Positions 57,062-64,000 of a stretch of 64,000 bases of DNA are shown in pieces. A model generated the notes under the pieces. It was not told the origin of the DNA, searched no databases, and saw only the letters and a program-made list of their open reading frames with translations. This DNA is from Paraspadella gotoi (Eukaryota > Chaetognatha). The stretch covers positions 3,366,903-3,430,902 of the forward strand of contig CM119269.1 in assembly GCA_051294375.1 (NCBI GenBank). Direction: 5' to 3'. The stretch's first letter is position 1. Every line of letters starts with the position of its first letter. The translations under genes were made by a program, and so were the position numbers.

Positions 57062-58897
57062 CTCTCTCTCACCTGTAAGGGAAACTCCGCACGATCGGTC
57101 GCATGGGCTCCACAGTCATAGAGTCGACGACGTCTTCATCACCTCCTTCAGGATAAATATCAGAAAGTGAGTCGCCACAGAACCTCCTGAGTTATCATCA
57201 GGTTCATGAATGGAGAAAAGTTGGGCGCCGCATTAGGCGAAAGGGGAGGGCCTCGGTGGAGCTGTGGGCCGAAAGGATTATCGTAATAAATTGTTATATC
57301 AATTTAATCACGTAATAATTCGCTAGTTAAAAGGGCTTTTTTTCTATTTGAATTTGCATGAAATGCAGCACTCTTGAGAGCTGAAACGCCATTCTTAAAG
57401 TTTTCATCCCAAATTCGATCTCAAGTGAAAGAAGGAAAGAAATCTGATTGCTGATTTCAAATCTTTTTCAGATTCGACCGCCGCCCGCCCCTGAAAGCAA
57501 TCCGCCCGCGGTGCCGCCCTCATCACGACCGACGAGCCACGTCGTCGTCGTCGGCAGCAGCGGCAGCGCAGGCGGCGCTGGCGGCGGATCGCAACAAAAG
57601 AACTCGCCCTACGACCCCGTCAAGGTAAGCATTAAATTGACGAGAAGGGCTAAAACTTACTCATTGCCTTCGGTGCGAGAGAGAGAGAGACGATCTGACG
57701 AGGTCGCGTGTTGATGCTTCCGCGATATCCCTCTCCTCCAACTTAATCGAAACTCTTCCTCCATCAGGTCTACGCCTCCTCACTTCGCCGAACCGCCTCG
57801 CGTTGCTCCACGATGTCCATCAGCGACAACGAGTATCTCTCCGACTACGCTTACGTCGACCCGGGGGGCTACATGTCCGACGGCGACGTTCTAAAGGTTA
57901 TTGATGATGATGATGATGATTATGATGATGGTAAGGACGTTGATGATTTTGATTCAGGGATTATTTAAGCGATTGTTAATATTAATTTTGCTTAAAATAG
58001 CGCTGTTGTTAATTGATGGCTTTATATCCAGGGAGGATACTATAGCGGAGCGGAAGAGTGCCAATCTGGATACAATAGCGAAGGGGGAAACTTTTACGCC
58101 AGGAGATTTCCTCGAATAGGTGAGAAAATTATAAAAATGCCAACTACCGAGGCTGATTAAATGAGATTATGATACTATTAAAACTTTTTTCTTACATTGA
58201 TATTGTTGTTTGAAAAAATTATTTGTTCTTTTGTTGATCCTTAGGCCTCGCCCCTCATAGTCAAACGCCTCTATCGGCGTCGTTGTCAAACGTAAACGTT
58301 TATCAAACACCAACAAAAGAAGGACGAATAAGTTCGCACATTCTGTCCACGGAAGAGTAAGTTCATTAATTGTTGAGATTTTATTTGTATCTTTTATTAA
58401 AATAAAAATTTAAAAAATTCTTCACAGAAAAGATTTGAAAACTGCGTAATTATAATTTCAATTCGTTTCTCGCACTTCTTCATTTTCCTTTTTCAATTCC
58501 TGTATCACGCCGCTTTCTGAAAAAACAAAATCAATGACAAAAAAAACAAAAACAAAACAAAAAACAAACAAAAAACAAACANNNNNNNNNNCAAAAAACA
58601 AACAAAAACAAACAAACAACATATCAATAAACAGCATCTCCATCGATGACGATTCTAGGTAAGGGCGAGAGACGAACTAATCTGCTCTGTTTCGCCTGGC
58701 TTTTGCTGATCCTAATCGAACCGTCTCTGGCTAACTCGTCGCATAAAAATTAATACGCTAAAATAAATAAATTAACTACTTAGAAAATTTAATTCTTAAC
58801 TTGGCTTTTGCGCCACAAATTACTATAAGTGCTTATTGTCTTTACAATCTTTTATTTGCAGCATCGACTTCAACGACGATACAAACGACGATTACAG
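47213..58897 (+). CDS. NAV: Neuron navigator (NAV/unc-53 family), partial and mis-arranged
   Basis: Exons in consistent phase: 47,213-47,361 (tentative), 49,079-49,329, 49,559-49,687, 49,777-50,020, 50,170-50,291, 50,549-50,701, 50,836-51,147, 51,312-51,431, 51,708-51,854, 51,927-52,433, 52,756-52,987, 53,070-53,227, 53,518-53,710, 54,299-54,452, 55,097 to the gap at 55,248; then 57,472-57,624, 57,768-57,896, 58,032-58,119, 58,245-58,356, 58,635-58,658, 58,862-58,897. Diagnostic segments are NGMLDKFKFFKGDRSG, the Ser/Pro-rich linker with GIPKP, and GGYMSDGDVLK followed by SGYNSEGGNFYARRFPRI, matching the NAV2/NAV3 GYMSDGDVL and GYMTDGG-LYTRRLNR repeats. NAVs guide cell and axon migration along microtubules. 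The C-terminal coiled-coil and AAA ATPase are beyond the window, and no N-terminal calponin domain was found. At least two exons lie inverted at 56,889-57,165 (see next entries). Confidence 0.8.
51442..51605 (-). repeat. Dispersed repeat family A, copy 3, in NAV intron
   Basis: Lies between NAV exons ending 51,431 and starting 51,708. It shares CCTGACTTTGGACAGGCTTT, GGTTTAAGGCCTCCATCACT and GATAATGACATAGCAGGTCC with the other copies. It begins only about ten bases after the exon boundary. Confidence 0.85.
54130..54164. repeat. (GA)n microsatellite in NAV intron
   Basis: About 17 GA dinucleotides in the intron before the exon at 54,299. Confidence 0.9.
54566..54853 (+). repeat. Dispersed repeat family A, copy 4, in NAV intron
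   Basis: The most complete copy, running from the CCGATCTAATACTTAAGG block to TATTGGTTGTACCAAT. It shares the left-end block with copy 2 and the central blocks with copies 1 and 3. It lies between NAV exons 54,299-54,452 and 55,097, in the gene's own orientation. Confidence 0.85.
55248..55272. other. 25-N scaffold gap inside NAV exon
   Basis: Fixed-length N run placed directly after the NAV frame ending in SSAKSG. The inverted left arm begins about 16 bases beyond it. A fixed 25-N gap means the distance, and here probably the orientation, across the join is unknown. Confidence 0.95.
55289..56904 (-). pseudogene. Inverted copy of NAV exons (inverted repeat 2, left arm)
   Basis: Imperfect reverse complement of 57,183-58,864. 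On the minus strand it contains, in the correct order, copies of the right-arm exons: 56,645-56,493 (same 153-base length, open, but the reading differs through two compensating indels), 56,349-56,223 (127 bases against 129, so frameshifted after QVYASLSAEPP), then copies of the GGYYSG, GLAPHS and micro-exon segments. It is either a decayed inverted duplication or an error-containing second haplotype assembled backwards. I favour the haplotype reading. Confidence 0.75.
56889..57165 (-). CDS. Two NAV exons on the minus strand in the palindrome spacer
   Basis: Minus-strand exon B (56,979-56,889) encodes SYVRGVGSLNPNGTSASPLL and TSVKKTPSYHQ, then GTTAATG. Exon A ends at 57,073 with TTACAG|GTGAGA and encodes DSLSDIYPEGGDEDVVDSM plus TVEPMRPIVRSFPY; its 5' edge is not certain. 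A ends in phase 2, B starts in that phase and ends in phase 0, matching the next minus-strand exon (56,645). They belong to NAV just before the exon starting IRPP. The + strand path holds only the last few codons of B's counterpart (about 57,183-57,203). Confidence 0.6.
57007..57071. repeat. (CT)n microsatellite in palindrome spacer
   Basis: About 30 CT dinucleotides with one short interruption, adjacent to the donor of the minus-strand NAV exon A. Confidence 0.9.
57183..58864 (+). repeat. Inverted repeat 2, right arm (functional-looking NAV exons)
   Basis: Reverse-complement partner of 55,289-56,904. The arm starts inside the copy of exon B and ends at the acceptor of the 36-base micro-exon at 58,862. 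It keeps an intact reading frame through all its exons, unlike the left arm. A 10-N gap lies at 58,582-58,591 within a (CAAA)n-like tract. Confidence 0.85.
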
Positions 58898-61284
58898 GTA
58901 AGTTTAAACATTCTGTGAAGTCAGTTTAATTACATTTAAAGTGACTAAGGTTCATTAGTAAATGTGTGGTTTTGATGTGCTTCGGTTTGCGTCGTTGTTT
59001 GGATAATGGATAAACGCGAAACAATAACAATAATCCAAATGGAATCGACTTTCTCAACGACTACGACATTGACATGACATGATATTGGGGACGACGACGA
59101 TGATGTCGACAATGACAACAAAAAAGACAATGACAACAATGACAACAGCAACAACAAATGATGACAACAACAAAGACAACCGGACCTATTGCGTTGTATG
59201 AGACAACGTAAATCACTCTGCGTAATAATGGAATATATTTAGCCGATATAATTTGGAGCAAGCGGCTTCATTTCTTTACGAACTTGCAGATTGAGAGTGT
59301 GAGTTAAAGTCGCCTTGCAACTATCCCCGCCATTGCCATATGTGTGAATTATTTATAACAAGTTGAAAGCAAGTAAAACCACAACGAAAAAGAAAAGCAT
59401 CAAATGACTTTCCTTTTTTTTTGTTGTCCTTTGCTTTTTTATCCTCTTCGACTTTCCTTTCAGAAGCAAAGTCACTTATCTTCCTTATACTTCAAAATTT
59501 TGCCATCTTCTGCCATTCGTTGCCATTCTTTTGCCCTTCTTTTGCCCTTTTACCGTCTCGCCATTGCTTCCTATCGGCTTNNNNNNNNNNNNNNNNNNNN
59601 NNNNNACAGAGAAGAGATAACAGCGACCAATTTGGTGGCGTTGGCCAGAATGAATTCCTGGAGGATAGACGTAAAAACTTGTCTCGATTCGTTTAGTTTT
59701 ATCTATGTTTTTACACTTTGGAGTGGCGGCTAGGAAATAAAAGCAAAACCCACAACCGCCAACTTATTTTATAGTTTTTTCACAATATACGGTTATCTTT
59801 TTAAATAGTTAATTTAAAACTTGGTACATGAGGCTTAGATTCCCGTAAGATCTTTTATGTTTATATTTAGAATACCAAATTCATGCGGCTTGTGTATATT
59901 TATTTGAAGATTTTCTATTTTTTAATTCGCTTAACATCGTGTCTGCGTGAGCAGGCATACCTTGTTGTTTTCACATAAATCTATTAGATGACGATTCTAC
60001 TCCGTGCGATGTTACGATTATTACTGTTCCGACCATGGTAAGCACGTGAATCACCCGGAAATTATAGCGTTGATAAGACAGTCACTATGCTTCGCCAACA
60101 CATTGGAATTTAAATGGTTTTTAAATGTTTAATCTTAGCTGAGTGATCATGTCAGACTTGACATCAGCAAATCTTTTCTTGTGTTTTTTCGGGCTTCTGG
60201 TAATATTTTATTTGAAAGTCTTACTGAGTCTCCTGTCGTCGGTTGCCATCGTCGTCGGTCGTCGTCGTCGTCGTCGTTTCACTCGTCGTCGTCGTCGTAG
60301 TTTCACTCGGTCGTGATCCTCGCGCCCATCGACGGTATGGTTTCTTCGGCGCCATTGGCAATTGCCATCACCGAGCCACGACAACGACGTCAACGGTCCG
60401 GCCGGCGACAAAAGTTTTTTGGCGTCGCGCCATTCCGAAACCATAATAGTGACTCTCAAAGCGCGAAATATGATGTACGCGGAGAAATGTGATCAACAAG
60501 ATTGGACGCGAAGCCAGGCGGTACGGAGGAAATCAAGCGCGGGGACGGGAACGCCCACTTTATTGGGGAATATATCTCTGTTCTCTCATCTCTCTCCTGT
60601 TCATCTGCTCTTCTCGTCTCTGCGTCTCTCGTCTGCATCGTCTCTCTCTCTCTTCTCTCTCTCTCTCTCTGCTCTCCAGTATTTCCGTGTTCTTATTTAT
60701 AATGCGGCGTCGAAAAAAATCGTGGTCTCTTAATCGTTCCTCCCGAAAATAACGGCGGTTTAATTGAGAAAAAGTTTTACGAGAAAACAACACCACACAG
60801 GCCGAGAGGGAGACGGGAAGTTTTGAAGCCGAGGGGACAGAGAGTCAGATAGAGAGAAGAGCAGAAGTGTTAGAGCGAGCGTCCCGTCGACGAATAAACG
60901 ATCCTCTTTCCCTGTTTTCGTTTCTCGAATTCCTATTTGTCTTTCTTGATTTGTTTGTTTTCGCTCGACTTGGATTGCATTAGACAACGACCCTCCGTTC
61001 GGGATTCGTTCGTGCAGAAAGGAGATAGCTTCTTTGGAGGATGCTGAATTTTGTAAACCGGAAACGAGGGACGAAATTGAAATGAATGTAAATGAATTTT
61101 GGATCGGGAGACTCGAATGGGAGGAAGAGAAGTAACTGTATGAGTTAAATGGAGGTAAGTTAACTGCTGTCATGGAAATAAAAAAAGCGAGGTGAGTTAT
61201 TGACTTGGAAGCAGCGACTTTGTGAAATGGACCGGAAATGAAAAATGCTGACGATGCATGACAAAAGTCAATAATATACATATT
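58898..61284. other. Presumed NAV intron, nothing assigned
   Basis: No exon with convincing phase and splice sites. Contains a 25-N gap at 59,581-59,605, a GAC/GTC-rich zone near 59,090-59,180, (GTC)n at 60,258-60,299, and a short block at about 60,072-60,118 that resembles 33,898-33,935 (GATAAG-CAGTCACT and CAACACATT). A CG-richer stretch at 60,300-60,450 has open frames on both strands without a recognisable product. Confidence 0.4.
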
Positions 61285-62515
61285 TAGGAAGGAGAAGAAA
61301 ATGGATTTTTCATTAAACTTTCAATCCGGATATGTTCTGCCGGTCATTTGTGTTTTTTTTGCGTTGTTGTTGTCGTTTTTGTTATTGTCGTCGTTATCTT
61401 TTGGTTTATACAGACGCAACATCAGCACATATATTCCGTTTTGCTTACCGTTTGTTTTTGCTTCTCATTACCATAACCAAAAAGAAATTTTGGGTTATTT
61501 TTTAAAAATTGTAAACATCTAACGAAAATCCGCTGGGAAAACAAAATGTCGATGAGCCAGGTTTTTTTGACTCGTCATTTTCTGAAACATAACATTTCTA
61601 TCTAACAGGGAGGACGGAGTCTGAAAAAGGGCTTCCGACCTCGCTCGGGAAACACGACCTTTGACGCCGATGGTGGACAGAACCATATTACGCCTCTGGG
61701 AACGAAATGGGTCCGAACGAAAGAAAACAAAATGAAAGAAAAAGGGAAATAGGATGGGAAAGAGAAGAGGAGGGCAAAGGGAGAAAAAAGTGGGCAAGGG
61801 TAAAAAAGGGAAAACTTGGTCCATTGAAAAAGAGAAAAATATATTTCGAAATAAGATTTAGTTTCAAAACTCATAAAAGTGATTTACTAAAAGGAAGGGG
61901 TATACGAAAATTGCAAACAGGAGAGAGAAGAGAGAGAAGAGAAGAGAGAGAGAGAGAGAAGAGAGAGAGGAGAGAGAGAGAGAGCAGAGAGAGAGAGATG
62001 GAGAAATGGTTTTAGCGAATGGAGAGCGACGGAATGCAATCGCGAAAGAAGATTGGATATGATGGATGACGGGCAAGCATTAAGGAGATATGCGCGAGAA
62101 TTGGCCTTGGAGAGCGGGGGCAGATCCGACACGCGGAGATGAAGAGGGATGAGAGGGAGAGGGAGAGAGAGAAGGAAAGAGGAGAAAGAGATAGAGCAGG
62201 GAGTGTTGGAGCGAATGAAAAAAAAAGCATTAAAAAGTTTGAAAACAGGAATCGACAAAAAACTGTTTGAAATTTTACTGGAAAGGAGAGCAGCGTCTAA
62301 TGGCATGGTACTTATTAGTATTGTTGGGATAAGATGGAATGGGATGCCATGGGAATAAGATGGGCAATTGGACTGCATGGGATGAAAAACTGGGACGAGG
62401 AACAGCATGGGGGAGGACGCAAGGACGCGCGCTGATATAGAAGGGGGCAAGAATTAGAAGGTTAGAAATGAAGAATCCTGGCGGCGACTCGCATGGAAGA
62501 AGGAATGAAGATTTA
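61285..62515. repeat. Inverted repeat 3, left arm
   Basis: Imperfect reverse complement of 62,815-64,000. Matching blocks include GGAGAAGAAAATGGATTTTT near 61,291 against AAATCCATTTTCTTCTCC at the window end, and GGAAGAAGGAATGAAGAT-type sequence at the inner end near 62,500. Non-coding, GA-rich in the middle (61,920-62,000). Confidence 0.88.
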
Positions 62516-62814
62516 AGCGACGCCCGATTGTCAAACGGCTAACAGGTTCCAGTTTTGGTGAACTGTTCTTGCCTCTGGTTGCAATTGGATTTTCTCTCTT
62601 CTCTCTCATCCTCTCTCTCTCAATCTCGGTTCTCATCTCTCTCTCTCTCCTTCTCTTCTTCTCTCTCCTCTCTCTTTCTCTCTTCTCTCTGTGGGCCTTT
62701 CTCAGAGAATAAAACGGAATAAATGCACGGAAAAAAGCCAGAGAAATCATCTTCCGGCATAAAAAGGGGAAAAAAGTCTGAATAAAAACTGGGACAAGTG
62801 CGAAGCTGGAAGAA
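62516..62814. other. Spacer of inverted repeat 3
   Basis: About 300 bases, CT-rich at 62,590-62,690. No gene recognised. Confidence 0.6.
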
Positions 62815-64000
62815 ATCTTCATTCCTTCTTCCATCGAGTCCCGCAGGATTCTCATTTCTAACCTCTAATTTTGCCCCCTTCTATATCAGCCGCGTTCCTT
62901 CGTCCTCCCCAGTGTCTCTCCATTTTTCATCCCATGCCATCCAATGCCATCTTATCCCATGGCATCCCATTCCATCCTATCCCAACACATCTAATAAAGT
63001 ACCATGCCATTAGACGCTTCTCTCCTTTCCATTAAAATTTTCAAACAGTTTTTGTGATTCCTGTTTTCAAACTTTTTAATGCTTTTTTTTTCATTCGCTC
63101 CAACACTCCCTGCTCTATCTCTTTCTCCTCTTTCCTTCTCTCTCTCCCTCTCCCTCTCATCCCTCTTCATCTCCGCGTGTCGGATCTGCCCCCGCTCTCC
63201 AAGGCCAATTCTCGCGCATATCTCCTTAATGCTTGCCCGTCATCCATCATATCCAATCTTCTTTCGCGATTGCATTCCGTCGCTCTCCATTCGCTAAAAC
63301 CATTTCTCCATCTCTCTCTCTCTGCTCTCTCTCTCTCTCCTCTCTCTCTTCTCTCTCTCTCTCTCTTCTCTTCTCTCTCTTCTCTCTCCTGTTTGCAATT
63401 TTCGTATACCCCTTCCTTTTAGTAAATCGTTTATGTGTTTTTGAAACTAAAACTTTATTTAGAAATATATTTTTCTCTTTTTCAAGGACCCAAGTTTTCC
63501 TCTTTTTTACCCTTTGCCCACTTTTTCTCCCTTTTTTTTTCTCCTCTTCTCCCTTTCCCATCCTTTTCCCTTTTTCTGTTATTTTGTTTTCTTTCGTCGA
63601 CCCATTTCTGTTCCCAGAGGCGTAATTGGTTCTGTCCGCCATCGGGTCAAAGGTCGTGTTTCCCGAGGCCGAGGTCGGAAGCCCTTTTCAGACTCCGTCC
63701 TCTGTGATAGAAATTGTATGTTTCGAAAATGACGATCAAAAAAAAACCTGTCATCGACATTTTGTTCCCGGGATTTCGTTTAGATGTTTCAATTTTTAAA
63801 AATACCAATCTTTTGTTATGTTAATGAGAAGCAAAAACAAACGGAAGCAAAACGGAAATTTGTGCTGATGTTGCGTCGTTGTATAAACAAAAGGATAACG
63901 ACGACAACAACAAAAACGACAACAACAACGCAAAAAAACAAAATGACGGCGAGAATCATTTCCGGTTGAAAGTTAATGAAAATCCATTTTCTTCTCCTCT
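62815..64000. repeat. Inverted repeat 3, right arm, runs off the window
   Basis: Partner of 61,285-62,515. The repeat still matches at the last base of the window, so the true arm may be longer. Arms differ by many substitutions and small indels. Confidence 0.88.

Noticed and set aside
59606-59696. Short frame after the N gap (RRDNSDQFGGVG) as a NAV exon
   Set aside because: One side is unknown sequence and no convincing donor follows.
60208-60459. Arg-rich minus-strand and Ser-rich + strand frames as a NAV exon
   Set aside because: No acceptor/donor pair in a compatible phase and no similarity to known NAV segments.
61887-62450. 187-codon minus-strand Ser/Leu/Pro-rich frame
   Set aside because: Lies in an inverted-repeat arm; its partner arm breaks the frame with indels and the sequence is CT-rich low complexity.

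Overview
The window is nuclear DNA from an animal, most likely a bilaterian invertebrate; the phylum cannot be fixed from the sequence. The evidence is spliced genes with GT-AG introns of roughly 70 to 2,000 bases, metazoan-specific protein families (ABHD2, basigin-type immunoglobulin protein, a KASH-domain nuclear-envelope protein, neuron navigator), AT-rich non-coding DNA, and a very heavy load of (CT)n, (CTTT)n and (GAC)n microsatellites. Gaps of exactly 10 or 25 N, plus several of about 150-260 N, show a draft scaffold.

Layout. Bases 1-22,300 hold no gene I can recognise: two minisatellites, a cluster of CCAAT boxes, a CpG-rich patch, and a very large imperfect inverted repeat (about 13.9-21.5 kb). 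At 22.8-23.9 kb is a Pro/Ser-rich coding exon of unknown identity below a CCAAT-box cluster. From 24 to 29 kb there is a direct duplication, microsatellites and two adjacent fold-back MITE-like elements. ABHD2 (29,234-31,828, +, nine exons, 424 residues) is complete. It converges tail to tail with a basigin-type immunoglobulin membrane protein (32,449-36,090, -, 5' end missing). Another fold-back element (36.15-36.79 kb) and weak C-terminal exons of a possible single-pass membrane protein (38.3-38.6 kb, -) follow. A compact three-exon KASH protein (43,305-46,014, +, 785 residues) ends in a canonical PPPT tail. A neuron navigator (NAV/unc-53 family) gene occupies about 47.2-58.9 kb on the + strand, with at least 21 exons in consistent phase; its C-terminal AAA ATPase part lies outside the window.

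The most notable structural feature is three large inverted repeats (13.9-21.5, 55.3-58.9 and 61.3-64.0 kb) with diverged, allele-like arms and short spacers. The one in NAV can be read through its exons: the left arm and spacer carry NAV exons on the minus strand, in the right order and phase, and the spacer supplies two exons that the plus-strand path lacks. This favours an inverted alternative-haplotype segment in the assembly over a true palindrome, though a real one is not excluded.

The four recognised genes do not form a pathway. NAV (microtubule/cytoskeleton guidance) and the KASH protein (nucleus-cytoskeleton coupling) both concern the cytoskeleton, but that proximity may be coincidental.
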